A stretch of 64,000 bases of DNA, taken from NCBI RefSeq assembly GCF_030332225.1, contig NZ_JAOWIF010000041.1, forward strand, positions 62,001 to 126,000, written 5' to 3'. Below are positions 28,095 to 37,002 of the stretch, piece by piece. Made by a program: the position numbers and the translations under genes. This stretch comes from Citrobacter sp. Cu233. GTDB lineage: Bacteria; Pseudomonadota; Gammaproteobacteria; Enterobacterales; Enterobacteriaceae. Position 1 is the first letter of the stretch; each line of letters starts with the position of its first letter. Below the pieces are notes generated by a model that worked only from the letters and a program-made list of their open reading frames with translations, did no database searches and was not told where the DNA came from.

Positions 28095-30493
28095 GTAAAT
28101 TCACATTACATCATGCACAAACCACCGGCGGCTCGAATGAGGCCGCCGTGGCCTTTCCATGGAATACCCCAAAAAAAGCGGTTAACCCGTATCTGGAACC
28201 GGCGGACGTTGCGCCGGTGTCTGCACTTTCAAACCTGATCGCTCTGTACGCTGCGGATAACGAGCAGGAGCAACTGCGCCATGAGGTGTTGAGTGATGAG
28301 GTTTGGGAACGCTATTTCTTTAATGAATCCCGTGATCCTGTCCAGCGTGAAATAGAGCAGGATCAGCTAATTAGCCATGCCAAAATGGCCCGCGAACAGC
28401 AGCGCGTTAATCCCGATTTAGTGATTATTGCCGATGTAAGCGCCATGCCTGCCCATATCAGCAAGCCTCTGCTGGAGCGGATTAAATACTTCCATAGCCT
28501 GGGCAGGGCTAAAGCTTACTCCCGCTATCTGCGCGAAACAATCAGGCCTTGTCTTGAGCGGCTGGAGCGCGTGCGTGACAGCCAGTTGTCTGCGTCTTTC
28601 CGGTTCATGGCGAGCCAGGACGGGCTGGAGGGGCTGCTGGTACTGCCTGAAATGAATCAGGAGCAGGTCAAGCGCCTTTCCACGCTGGTTGCGGCACATA
28701 TGAGCATGTGTCTTGATGCGGCTTGCGGTGATCTGTTTGTCAGTGACGATGTTAAACCAGAAGAAATCCGCCAGGCATGGGAAAGGGTTGCTGCAGAAGC
28801 CATGCGCCTTGAGGTCATCCCGCCTGCCTTTGAGAAGTTACGCCGCAAAAAGCGCCGCCGCAAGCCGGTGCCTTATGAACTGATCCCACCGTCGCTGGCG
28901 CGCATGCTGTGCGCGGACTGGTGGTATCGCAAATTGTGGCAGATGCGCTGCGAGTGGCGGGAGGAGCAGCTGCGCGCCGTCTGCCTGGTCAACAAGAAAG
29001 CGTCCCCGTATGTCAGCTATGAAGCCGTGATACACAAACGCGAGCAGCGTCGCAAATCGTTGGAGTTCTTCCGCTCGCATGAACTGGTGAACGAAGACGG
29101 TGACACGCTGGACATGGAAGATGTGGTGAACGCCAGCAACAGCAACCCGGCGCACCGCCGTAATGAAATGATGGCCTGTGTAAAAGGGCTGGAACTGATC
29201 GCGGAAATGCGCGGAGACTGCGCCGTGTTCTTTACCATCACCTGCCCGTCACGCTTCCACGCAACCCTCAACAACGGCAGACCTAATCCGAAATGGACCA
29301 GCGCCACGGTTCGGCAGAGCAGTGACTATCTGGTTGATACATTCGCCGCTTTCCGCAAGGCCATGCACAAAGCCGGGCTGCGCTGGTACGGCGTCCGCGT
29401 TGCAGAGCCGCACCATGACGGCACTGTGCACTGGCATCTTCTGTGCTTTATGCGCAAAAAAGACCGTCGTTCCATCACCGCGCTGCTGCGTAAGTTTGCC
29501 ATCCGTGAAGACCGCGAGGAGCTGGGCACCAATACCGGACCGCGCTTCAAGTCCGAGCTAATCAACCCGCGCAAGGGCACACCGACAAGCTACATCGCCA
29601 AATACATCAGTAAGAACATCGACGGGCGCGGGCTGGCTAAAGAAATCAGCAAAGAAACCGGCAGATCACTGCGTGACAGCGCCGAGCATGTCAGCGCCTG
29701 GGCGTCACTGCACCGTGTCCAGCAATTTCGTTTCTTTGGTATTCCGGGGCGCCAGGCATACCGCGAGCTGCGCTTGCTGGCTGGTCAGGCGGCGAGAGTA
29801 CAGGGCGAACGCAAAGCGGGTGCGCCGGTACTGGATAACCCGCGTCTGGATGCGGTACTGGCAGCTGCAGATGCGGGTTGCTTTGCCACCTACATCATGA
29901 AGCAGGGCGGTGTACTGGTTCCCCGCAAACATCACCTTGTCCGCACGGCTTATGAGCTTAACGACGAACCGAGCGCCTACGGCGATCACGGTATCCGTAT
30001 CTATGGCATCTGGTCCCCTATTGTAGAGGGCAAGATTTGCACGCACGCGATGAAGTGGAAAAAGGTTCGTAAGGCCGTTGACGTTCAGGAGGCGGCAGCC
30101 GACCAGGGCGCTTGCGCCCCTTGGACTCGTGGCGATAACTGTCCCCCTGTTGAAAATTCAAACAAATCAGGGAGTGATTTACAAGATATTAAAACCATGA
30201 ATGAGAAGGAACTGCAGGGTTACCTCCACAACATGAGCCTGAAGGAACGCCGGGAACTAACAGCCCGACTAAGGCTGATAAAACCTAAGAGGAAGAGAAC
30301 ATATAAACAGAGTATTTCGGAGCAGCAGCGCCTGCAGCTTGAGGCAGAACTGAGTTCCAGAGGATTTGATGCAAGTAATACGGAAGTAGATCTGCTTTTG
30401 CGTGGCGGTAGTATCCCATCTGGAGCCGGATTGCGCCTGTTCTATCGGGGGCAGCGTCTACAGGAAGATGATAAATGGCGGCAGTGGTACTGA
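28085..30493 (+). CDS. A: Replication protein A (rolling-circle initiator)
   Basis: An 802-residue P2-type endonuclease that nicks the phage origin and stays linked to DNA. The HUH metal motif is [11 protein letters not shown], and the paired catalytic tyrosines are in [16 protein letters not shown]. Upstream is the conserved [18 protein letters not shown] segment. The start is a GTG overlapping the dam stop. The origin in this family lies within the gene itself. The length is close to P2 gpA (761) and the frame is intact, so early functions look complete. Confidence 0.93.
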   Translation: MAVSKFTLHHAQTTGGSNEAAVAFPWNTPKKAVNPYLEPADVAPVSALSNLIALYAADNEQEQLRHEVLSDEVWERYFFNESRDPVQREIEQDQLISHAKMAREQQRVNPDLVIIADVSAMPAHISKPLLERIKYFHSLGRAKAYSRYLRETIRPCLERLERVRDSQLSASFRFMASQDGLEGLLVLPEMNQEQVKRLSTLVAAHMSMCLDAACGDLFVSDDVKPEEIRQAWERVAAEAMRLEVIPPAFEKLRRKKRRRKPVPYELIPPSLARMLCADWWYRKLWQMRCEWREEQLRAVCLVNKKASPYVSYEAVIHKREQRRKSLEFFRSHELVNEDGDTLDMEDVVNASNSNPAHRRNEMMACVKGLELIAEMRGDCAVFFTITCPSRFHATLNNGRPNPKWTSATVRQSSDYLVDTFAAFRKAMHKAGLRWYGVRVAEPHHDGTVHWHLLCFMRKKDRRSITALLRKFAIREDREELGTNTGPRFKSELINPRKGTPTSYIAKYISKNIDGRGLAKEISKETGRSLRDSAEHVSAWASLHRVQQFRFFGIPGRQAYRELRLLAGQAARVQGERKAGAPVLDNPRLDAVLAAADAGCFATYIMKQGGVLVPRKHHLVRTAYELNDEPSAYGDHGIRIYGIWSPIVEGKICTHAMKWKKVRKAVDVQEAAADQGACAPWTRGDNCPPVENSNKSGSDLQDIKTMNEKELQGYLHNMSLKERRELTARLRLIKPKRKRTYKQSISEQQRLQLEAELSSRGFDASNTEVDLLLRGGSIPSGAGLRLFYRGQRLQEDDKWRQWY

Positions 30494-30564
30494 CCGCGAA
30501 GCTTTAACAATTCATGCTCTTAACGACCTGCGTAAGAGTGTTCTCATTGACGGATAAAAAATAT

Positions 30565-30607
30565 TTTACATTTGAATATCAGAAGTATACTGTACATATA
30601 AACAGTG
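30565..30607 (+). promoter_or_regulatory. SOS promoter: sigma-70 boxes overlapped by a LexA box
   Basis: TTTACA, a 17-base spacer and TACTGT form the promoter. The LexA site TACTGTACATATAAACAGTG (30588-30607) has the full CTGT-N8-ACAG core and covers the -10 box. The small gene at 30655 follows, so it should be DNA-damage inducible. Confidence 0.85.
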
Positions 30608-30654
30608 GATATAAATACAGGTGTTGTGTATCCGTGGTTGTGATAGGAGGGAAG

Positions 30655-30843
30655 ATGCAGGACTATCTTTTGGAGTCGTTGAAGCTCCAGCGCATTGATT
30701 TTTTTATTAAGCTTGTAGCGGCTAGTGAGTGCAGTGACGAAGAAAAGCGGCTGGCTATCCAGTGGGTATCAGAGCTGACTGACGAACTCATGGCGAAAAT
30801 CCGCAGCCATGAATACAGCAGGTCGATGGATGTAACCAGTTGA
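30655..30843 (+). CDS. Small SOS-controlled phage protein (62 residues)
   Basis: The 62-residue frame starts MQDYLLESLKLQRIDFFIKL and is helical and acidic. AGGAGGGAAG gives a strong ribosome site, and the upstream LexA-covered promoter rules out the longer frame from 30514. In phage 186 a LexA-controlled gene (tum) in this region encodes the antirepressor; this protein is shorter and I see no DinI-like part, so it may be a companion gene or replacement rather than Tum itself. Confidence 0.7.
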   Translation: MQDYLLESLKLQRIDFFIKLVAASECSDEEKRLAIQWVSELTDELMAKIRSHEYSRSMDVTS

Positions 30844-30875
30844 GCTGTGTCCTGATGGCCCTTGATCGGATAATC

Positions 30876-30900
30876 AAAAAGGGGCATTAGGCCCCTTTCT
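30876..30900. terminator. Bidirectional terminator
   Basis: AAAGGGGC and GCCCCTTT flank ATTAG. It separates the SOS gene from the convergent lipoprotein gene and can serve both strands. Confidence 0.75.
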
Positions 30901-30911
30901 CATAAGTTGAT

Positions 30912-31211
30912 TTAGTTGTTCCCCAAAGAGCCAGCCATGGCTGCATATTTAATTTCGTCGGCGGGTATTTCAGGATGTAGCTGGATTTGCCTGATGACAT
31001 AACCAGGAACTTCATCACTCCATAGTTTAGCCGCATCCTTGCAAACCTTATACGCGAAGTCTCTATGCTCAAAGGCATAGGATTTTCCGTATGCGTATTG
31101 CTGGCAAGCGTGGACATAAGCTCCGAAGTCGCCGTCTTTATCCGGGAAAGCACATCCAGCCAGAGCTATGATGATTGCTGCTAACGTAAAGGGGGATGTT
31201 ATGCGTTTCAT
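30912..31211 (-). CDS. Small prophage lipoprotein
   Basis: A 99-residue protein with a signal peptide and lipobox (IIIALAGC, Cys about residue 20). After cleavage the mature part is about 80 residues with three further Cys-free helices and Cys pairs in HACQQYAYG and YKVCKDAAK. No family is recognised. It lies between gene A and cos, where P2 carries tin and old, a known cargo position. An envelope role, for example superinfection exclusion, is an inference. Confidence 0.65.
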   Translation of the reverse strand: MKRITSPFTLAAIIIALAGCAFPDKDGDFGAYVHACQQYAYGKSYAFEHRDFAYKVCKDAAKLWSDEVPGYVIRQIQLHPEIPADEIKYAAMAGSLGNN

Positions 31212-31323
31212 GGTCTCTTTCTAAGCGTTTAGCTTTATTTATCTAGGGATTACTTGCAGGTGTCTGGTAGTCCCCAAGATATATATTCTCAGGGACTATG
31301 CTGTATCAGCTTTAATCACGACT

Positions 31324-32130
31324 TTATTTAGAAAGGTACTTTTCTCTAAGTTGATTCAGTCTGTCAGCATCGCGTTCTGAAAACTCGGCGTCACCATAGA
31401 TCGATTTTCCATCTGCGTCTTCAAGGCCTGTGACTGTGACGGTAAATACTGCATCTGCCGGAACCTCAAGTTTTCCCCAATCAGAGTACCTGTTAGGGGC
31501 TAATTTCCAGTTGGCTTTCTCACTTGGTTCCAGACCCCCAGAAATTTTATAGTTGAAGACGTCAGAGAACCAAGGGACGCTTCTTCCTGGGCTTGCAATA
31601 ACTCCTTTAAAGAATACTCTAGCAACCGCTTTGTCTGTTCCGTTTTCAACACTGATATCCAGAATTGGCTGATCATTGCCGTAATTCTCTTTTTGGAAAT
31701 AAAAACGGGAGCGTTCGACCTTGAAGGCTTTCATTTTTTCAGCAGCCTGTGTCGCCGAGGTTTGTTTGGCTTCCAGTTCTTTTATTTCTTGCAGAGCCTG
31801 TTCTTTCTCCTTCTTCTCACGTTCAAGGCGAATAGCTTCTGCGTAATTTATAACCTCATCACCAGTCTTACCTTCCAGTGCCGTCTTAATTTTTGTTTCG
31901 TAAACGTCCCCAGAAGACGCTCCAGCTTGCATTAGCTCTCTCATGTCGATTTGGCTAAAGGCAACAACTTTAACCGCATCATCAAACTGAGCTTTTTTAT
32001 CTGCAGGCAAGGACTCTCTTACCTTTTGAATGGACTCTTTCATCGACTGATCGCTTGAGGCATCGATTTTGGGTTTGTCACAAGCAGTAAGCAGCAGAGC
32101 TAGAGCAATTACGCCAGTTAATTTCTTCAT
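31324..32130 (-). CDS. DUF6694-type prophage lipoprotein
   Basis: A 268-residue predicted lipoprotein, starting MKKLTGVIALALLLTACDKP with the lipobox Cys at about 17; the upstream in-frame start at 32148 would give a longer leader, so 32130 is preferred. Residues 25-140 are helical with a Lys/Glu-rich coiled coil (REKKEKEQALQEIKELEAK); residues 145-260 look like a beta-sandwich (PILDISVENGTDKAVARVFF). The fold resembles DUF6694 lipoproteins; the function is unknown. It is in line with the smaller lipoprotein gene, 112 bases downstream. Confidence 0.65.
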   Translation of the reverse strand: MKKLTGVIALALLLTACDKPKIDASSDQSMKESIQKVRESLPADKKAQFDDAVKVVAFSQIDMRELMQAGASSGDVYETKIKTALEGKTGDEVINYAEAIRLEREKKEKEQALQEIKELEAKQTSATQAAEKMKAFKVERSRFYFQKENYGNDQPILDISVENGTDKAVARVFFKGVIASPGRSVPWFSDVFNYKISGGLEPSEKANWKLAPNRYSDWGKLEVPADAVFTVTVTGLEDADGKSIYGDAEFSERDADRLNQLREKYLSK

Positions 32131-32148
32131 ATCCCTATTCCCAATCAT

Positions 32149-32609
32149 AAAAAAACAAGACTAATCCTAACAGGATTAGCTGGTAGGACAAACCCGTAGC
32201 CATATCATGTGCCAGGGTGGGCTGTGATGGTTACTGGTCAGAGAAAACCTATGCGGATCTTCATGTTGAAACTTGGAAAACGGTTTGCTTTTAGATGGAA
32301 TCAGTTACTCGAAAGAGCTGACGCTAGTGCATACAAGATGACTGATGTTTGATGACGCGTTTCACTGTTCTACCGATTTCCATGTCATGCATGTCTATGC
32401 TGCATGAATTCGCATGATCGTTTGATGATCGTTTTAGCTGTGGCCCGCCAGAGTTGGTAGGCTTTTACTTATGTCATGCAGGTGCATGAAAACCGCTACA
32501 TAAAGCGGGCAGGCGTGGCGGGGATACGAGCGCGCGCTGAGGGTTACGTTAATCATGATCTTGATTAAAGCATTGGAGGTGGTAAATTGAATGGACTAAA
32601 ATTTAAAGG
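32149..32609. other. Intergenic region holding cos
   Basis: A 461-base gap without genes. It contains several short inverted and direct repeats built from CATGC/GCATG (32380-32500), a small hairpin (CCGCTACATAAAGCGG) and then the cos-like sequence. This is the expected place for the terminase binding and cutting region of P2-type phages. Confidence 0.6.
32512..32530 (+). other. cos: cos site (P2/186-type cohesive end)
   Basis: GGCGTGGCGGGGATACGAG resembles the 19-base cohesive end of P2-type phages (a GGCG-GGCGGGG core). It lies between the A-side genes and Q, exactly where cos is in this family. The last bases differ from the P2/186 sequence I recall, so cutting efficiency is uncertain. Confidence 0.6.
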
Positions 32610-32618
32610 ATGATGACG

Positions 32619-34010
32619 ATGTATGAAGTAATTGATATATCAGCGAAGGAAATTAAGGTTTTGTTAAGCACTGTAGAAGATCATTTTAATGATTTTAAAA
32701 GTAAGCAAATAGCACCTAATAAATTACAGGAAACTTTTGTGGCATTCGCTAATGCTGATGGTGGAAATATTTATATTGGTATAGAAGATGCTGCTTCAGA
32801 TAGAGAGCGTTTATCTGGATTTAATGAACCAGAAGAAGCTAATGCAATAATTGCAACTTTGTTAGAAAATACTAATCCAGCAGTTGAAAATGTTGAGATT
32901 GAATATTTTAGAACGCCAGGTAATGGATTGATTTTACATATAGATATACCTAAGAGCCCTAAGGTGCATTACACGGCATCTGGTGACTGTTTTATAAGGG
33001 CAAATGCGCAAAAAGTTAAAATAAAAGGTGAAAGAATTACTCAGCTATCCTATTCAAAAGGTGCTGAGCCTTATGAGAAAAAAGCAGTAGATATAGTTGA
33101 AGTGCAAGATATGCTTGAAAGCAAATATTACATTGATTATCTGCGTAGAATAGGAACTTCTCAGTTGCCAGAGGTTTTTTTAAAAAAACAAAGACTATTA
33201 ACTAAAAAAGAAGATGATTTTCTTCCCAATGTAGGTTGCGTTTTACTCTTTGATGAAGAGCCTCAGGGAAGTTTAGATACTCGATGTGCGGTAAAAGTAT
33301 ATCGCCTTAGAACGACTGAAACTGAATACAAACGGGAACAATTACAAGAAGATCCTGTAACAATTGATGGGCCTTTGGAAGTCGTTATTTTAAATACTAT
33401 AGCGAAGGTTAAAGAATACGTTGATGGAGCATCATTCAAGGATGGCGATAATCTGGTTAAATTGAGTTATCCTGCGGAAGCATTGAAGGAAATATTGGTT
33501 AATGCTGTTATTCATAGAGATTACAGTCAAAAGGATGATGTACACGTAAAAGTGTATGACAATCGCATTGAAGTTCAAAGTCCAGGAAGGTTACCTGGAT
33601 ACATGACTATAGATAATTTATATGAAGAGCGATTTTCTCGTAATCCAAATTTAGTCCGCTTGTTACATAAACTCCCTAATCCAGTAAATCATGATATTGG
33701 TGAGGGTCTTGATACCGCTAAAAATGAGTTGCGTAAAGCTGGGCTTGTAGCTCCTGTATTCGAAGAGCGAGGTAACAATTTTGTTGTAATAGTTAAGCAT
33801 CAAACTATAGCTTCAATTGAAGATGTGATTATTAATTATTTTAAAGATAATCCTACAGGTCAACTCACAAACAAACTGGTCAGACAGTTAAGTGGAGAGG
33901 ATGACCTTCAGAAGGTTAAAAAGTCATTGCAAAAGCTGAGGGACGAAGGGATTATAAAACCATTGGATCCGAAGGCAAATGCTTTCAAATTTAAATATGT
34001 TAAAGCTTAA
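32619..34010 (+). CDS. AlbA_2 (Schlafen-like) plus GHKL ATPase-type protein, prophage cargo
   Basis: A 463-residue protein. Residues 10-120 are an AlbA_2/Schlafen-type domain (LQETFVAFANADGGNIYIGI). Residues 245-390 match the COG2865 GHKL-like ATPase part (EILVNAVIHRDYSQKDDV for the N-box region, GEGLDTAKNELRKAGL later). A winged-helix-like tail follows (TNKLVRQLSGEDDLQKVKKS). AAAGGATGA places the start at 32619. The DNA is much more AT-rich than Q and P. It is convergent with Q and sits between cos and Q, a slot that is normally empty in P2. Relatives are annotated as transcriptional regulators, and some AlbA_2 proteins are linked to phage defence. Confidence 0.8.
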   Translation: MYEVIDISAKEIKVLLSTVEDHFNDFKSKQIAPNKLQETFVAFANADGGNIYIGIEDAASDRERLSGFNEPEEANAIIATLLENTNPAVENVEIEYFRTPGNGLILHIDIPKSPKVHYTASGDCFIRANAQKVKIKGERITQLSYSKGAEPYEKKAVDIVEVQDMLESKYYIDYLRRIGTSQLPEVFLKKQRLLTKKEDDFLPNVGCVLLFDEEPQGSLDTRCAVKVYRLRTTETEYKREQLQEDPVTIDGPLEVVILNTIAKVKEYVDGASFKDGDNLVKLSYPAEALKEILVNAVIHRDYSQKDDVHVKVYDNRIEVQSPGRLPGYMTIDNLYEERFSRNPNLVRLLHKLPNPVNHDIGEGLDTAKNELRKAGLVAPVFEERGNNFVVIVKHQTIASIEDVIINYFKDNPTGQLTNKLVRQLSGEDDLQKVKKSLQKLRDEGIIKPLDPKANAFKFKYVKA

Positions 34011-34016
34011 GTAAAT

Positions 34017-34042
34017 GGTGGAGTTTTTCTCCACCTATTTTA
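34017..34042. terminator. Terminator between the ATPase gene and Q
   Basis: GGTGGAG and CTCCACC flank TTTTT and are followed by TATTTT. It can end both convergent genes. Confidence 0.7.
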
Positions 34043-34062
34043 CTTTGAAAACGATGTTTAAA

Positions 34063-35094
34063 TTATAGATGATAGGGTTCGAAAGTAATTAATTCTTCGT
34101 TAACCCAATCATTAAGTTCTTGTAGCCGTTTCTGTAGGGGCATCAGTTCATTGCGGACAAAAACACGGCTAGCCTTCTCTACATCCCCAAATCCACCAAC
34201 GTTATTAGGCATAATTCCCATCATCTGCGGCGGAACGCGGTGCGCTGCCATCATGTCATCGCGGCTCACATTCTTAATGTTCAGAAACTCATCCTTTGCC
34301 GCGACCTCAGACAACGGAATGATTTGAATGCCGTCCTTCTTGCCGTTCGGCGAGTACATAAACAGGTTGCGGAAGTTGCCGGGTCCCTTTGCGCTTTTCA
34401 TGGCCTGGCGGATGTTGTTCACGTCCTCCTGATTCTGTGCGGCATCAGTCATATACATGATGAACCCAGCGTGACTGCCGTTGATGTAATACTTGCGGCG
34501 GAACAGGGTGGCGGACTCATTCAGCAGGGCGGAAGGGATGGCGGACAGGTATTCCGGCAGACCGTAAATTTCCTGGTTCAAATCCGGTTCCATCAGGTGA
34601 AAAATGCTGCCTTTAGTAAATTCATATGGCTGCGTGGTCATGCCGTACTGCACAAACCAGTAAGTGTCGAGGTCCAGACCTCGACGAGTATATTTCGCCA
34701 GTGATGGCTCCAGCGATAGAATACCGCCGAGGCGATTGGTACGCTTTTCCAGATAGGCGTTACCGAATACCAGATAGTCCTGCACAAAGCGGCTGAATGC
34801 CTGCTGGCTGAGCAACGGATGAGGGATAAACGTGCTGGTCAGAATATTGCGCTTAACTGCAATCGGTGAGCTGTGGTGCACTGCGGCACGGTAGGTGCGA
34901 GCCAGCCCGTCAAAACTAACCGGCGGTTCATACCATCTGTCCATCTGTACGCATTCCACATAGTCCAGCAGCTCGCGGCGGTCCAGCACTGGGATCGGAT
35001 CGCCAAAGCTGAACGCTTCGGTGTGAGTTGTATTCTTCTGCTTTTCGATCTCCTGCACTGGCGCGGTGCTGGTCAGGGCGTCGTGTTCACTCAT
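34063..35094 (-). CDS. Q: Portal protein Q
   Basis: A 343-residue P2-family portal that forms the DNA entry ring of the capsid. Typical segments: LDRRELLDYVECVQMDRWYE, VFGNAYLEKRTNRLG, LEPSLAKYTRRGLD and HRVPPQMMGIMPNNVGGFG. ATG 35094 overlaps the stop of the terminase gene; a TTG one codon earlier is possible. The length matches P2 gpQ (344). Confidence 0.95.
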   Translation of the reverse strand: MSEHDALTSTAPVQEIEKQKNTTHTEAFSFGDPIPVLDRRELLDYVECVQMDRWYEPPVSFDGLARTYRAAVHHSSPIAVKRNILTSTFIPHPLLSQQAFSRFVQDYLVFGNAYLEKRTNRLGGILSLEPSLAKYTRRGLDLDTYWFVQYGMTTQPYEFTKGSIFHLMEPDLNQEIYGLPEYLSAIPSALLNESATLFRRKYYINGSHAGFIMYMTDAAQNQEDVNNIRQAMKSAKGPGNFRNLFMYSPNGKKDGIQIIPLSEVAAKDEFLNIKNVSRDDMMAAHRVPPQMMGIMPNNVGGFGDVEKASRVFVRNELMPLQKRLQELNDWVNEELITFEPYHL

Positions 35095-36860
35095 CAAAAA
35101 ATCTCCACAATGTTGCTGGTATTGGCGGATTCGCCCTGTAGTGGTTCGTTAAACAGGGCGTGCATCGTTGCCCAGGCCAAATCTGCGTGGCTGGCTTCTT
35201 CGCTGCGGCTGGCTTCGTAGGTAGGACGGTTGCCGCTGGCGGTGGTGGCGCGGCGGATAGCCATAAAGGACTGCGCAATGTCGGTGTGCCCTGCGTCAAA
35301 CTCCAGACGACGGTGGCTGATAATGTCGTACGCCTTGAGCACCAGGGCATTTTTGACGTTGGGGTTGTAGACAAACTCCCGCGCGGCAGGAAAGAACGCT
35401 TTTACGTTCTCATAAACACCGTGCCCGACGCCGGTCGAGTCGATGCCGATATAGGTCACGTTGTACTGCTGCGTCAGCCTTTTGATAGCGTCCGACTGGG
35501 CGCGAAAGTCCATCCCGCGCCACTGATGACGCTCCAGAATACGGAACTTCCCGCCCGGGACAGTTGGCGGTGCCATAACCACGCACCCGGCGCTGTCACC
35601 GTTCTGCGTACCTTTCGCCGGGTCGTAACCGATCCAGACTTCCCGCCAGCCAAACGGGCGCAGCGCCAGCGCCTGAAAATCGGTCCAGACTTCCCAACTG
35701 TCCACCATGCACGCCTGCAGCTCGCTGAGCGGGAATACTGACGCCAGATCGTCAATAAATTCGCACATCAGCAGGTTCTGGTATTCGTCCGGGCTGTACT
35801 CCATGCGCAGCTGGTCGAGGTCGAACAGGTTACAGCCGCCGCGCACCGCATCCTCCACGGTGACGATCTGGCGGTACTGTCCGTCAGGGCAGAGCAGGCC
35901 GTGCGCAAGGTTGCTGTGGGTCAGGTCAATATCCACCTTGTCCGCTTTGGCGCGGCCCCGGTTAAACAGTGCGCCGGACCAGAACGGATAGGCGCTGTGG
36001 GTCAGACTGGACGGCGTAGAGAAGTAGGTTTGTCGCCATTTCTTGTGAATGGCCATACCGGAGGCAACCTTGCGCAGCTCCTGGAATTTCGGTATCCAGA
36101 AATATTCATCAAGGTACAGGTTGCCGTGGTAGCTCTGCGCCGTACGGGCGTTGGTGCCGAGGAAGTACAATGCTGCGCCATTGGGGAGCACCATGGGATC
36201 GCCTTTCAGCTCCACCTCAACTTCTTTGGCAAAGTCGATGATGTACTGCTTAAAAACGTGCGCCTGTGCCTTACTGGCAGAAAGGAAAATCTGGTTGCGT
36301 CCGGTCAGCAGGGCGTCAATTAGTGCTTCACGGGCAAAATAAAACGTGGCGCCAATCTGGCGCGATTTGAGCAGATTGCGGATGCGGTTTGTTTTCCCGG
36401 CTTCAAACCAGTGACGCTGATAGTCGAACATAGAGGCGTGGAAGACTTCTTCCAGCTTTTCGATCTGTTCGTCGGTGAAAACGTTCTTTTCCGGCTGCCT
36501 GCGCGGACCTTTGTTACGGTTGGCTACTTTCGGGTTTAAATCTGCTTCGTTCCCGCCGTCGTTAAATTTGCCGATCCGGGCGTGGCGCTCTGACTGGCGC
36601 GCCAGCAGGTCAATTTCCTTGAAGTCTTTCCCTTCTTTCTGCTCCTTCATGATGAGCTGGCAGTAACGTGCGGCGGTGGTGAGCTGCATCTGATCAAGCG
36701 GCCCATAGTCGCCCCATTTATCGCGTTTTTTCCAGCTGTGAACGGTTGCAACTTTTTCGCCCAGCATTTCAGCAATGCGGGCTACGCGGTATCCCTGAAA
36801 GTACAGCAGCATGGCCTGCCGACGGGGATCGAGGTCTGCGGGGGTCAGTGTCGTGTTCAT
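35094..36860 (-). CDS. P: Terminase large subunit P (ATPase)
   Basis: A 588-residue packaging ATPase/nuclease with an N-terminal helix-turn-helix (YFQGYRVARIAEMLGEKVAT), a Walker A-like KSRQIGATFYF, the acidic LYLDEYFWIPK segment (Walker B region) and a C-terminal nuclease part with IGYDPAKGTQNGDSAG. Full length for the P2 family (590). It is transcribed with Q from the divergent late promoter region. Confidence 0.95.
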   Translation of the reverse strand: MNTTLTPADLDPRRQAMLLYFQGYRVARIAEMLGEKVATVHSWKKRDKWGDYGPLDQMQLTTAARYCQLIMKEQKEGKDFKEIDLLARQSERHARIGKFNDGGNEADLNPKVANRNKGPRRQPEKNVFTDEQIEKLEEVFHASMFDYQRHWFEAGKTNRIRNLLKSRQIGATFYFAREALIDALLTGRNQIFLSASKAQAHVFKQYIIDFAKEVEVELKGDPMVLPNGAALYFLGTNARTAQSYHGNLYLDEYFWIPKFQELRKVASGMAIHKKWRQTYFSTPSSLTHSAYPFWSGALFNRGRAKADKVDIDLTHSNLAHGLLCPDGQYRQIVTVEDAVRGGCNLFDLDQLRMEYSPDEYQNLLMCEFIDDLASVFPLSELQACMVDSWEVWTDFQALALRPFGWREVWIGYDPAKGTQNGDSAGCVVMAPPTVPGGKFRILERHQWRGMDFRAQSDAIKRLTQQYNVTYIGIDSTGVGHGVYENVKAFFPAAREFVYNPNVKNALVLKAYDIISHRRLEFDAGHTDIAQSFMAIRRATTASGNRPTYEASRSEEASHADLAWATMHALFNEPLQGESANTSNIVEIF

Positions 36861-37002
36861 GGCCCAAACATACGGCCTTGGATGGCGGCTTTCCCCGGCT
36901 GCGGTTTGTGTGGTTTACCGTACAAATACAGTGCGTTGTCTCACTCCCCCCATCGCCGCAAACATAAGGCTCCAGTAAGTTATTTCTAACGGAGCATGGC
37001 TC
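36861..37002. promoter_or_regulatory. Divergent late promoter region of P-Q and O-N-M with Ogr box
   Basis: Contains the dyad TGT-N12-ACA at 36907-36924 (TGTGTGGTTTACCGTACA), the recognised binding pattern of Ogr/Delta activators of P2 late genes. After the prophage deletion this is the only Ogr site I see, so it would have to drive T, U and D as well. Confidence 0.75.

Noticed and set aside
30514-30843. 109-codon version of the SOS-controlled small gene
   Set aside because: Its start lies upstream of the LexA-covered promoter; the strong ribosome site is at the internal ATG 30655.
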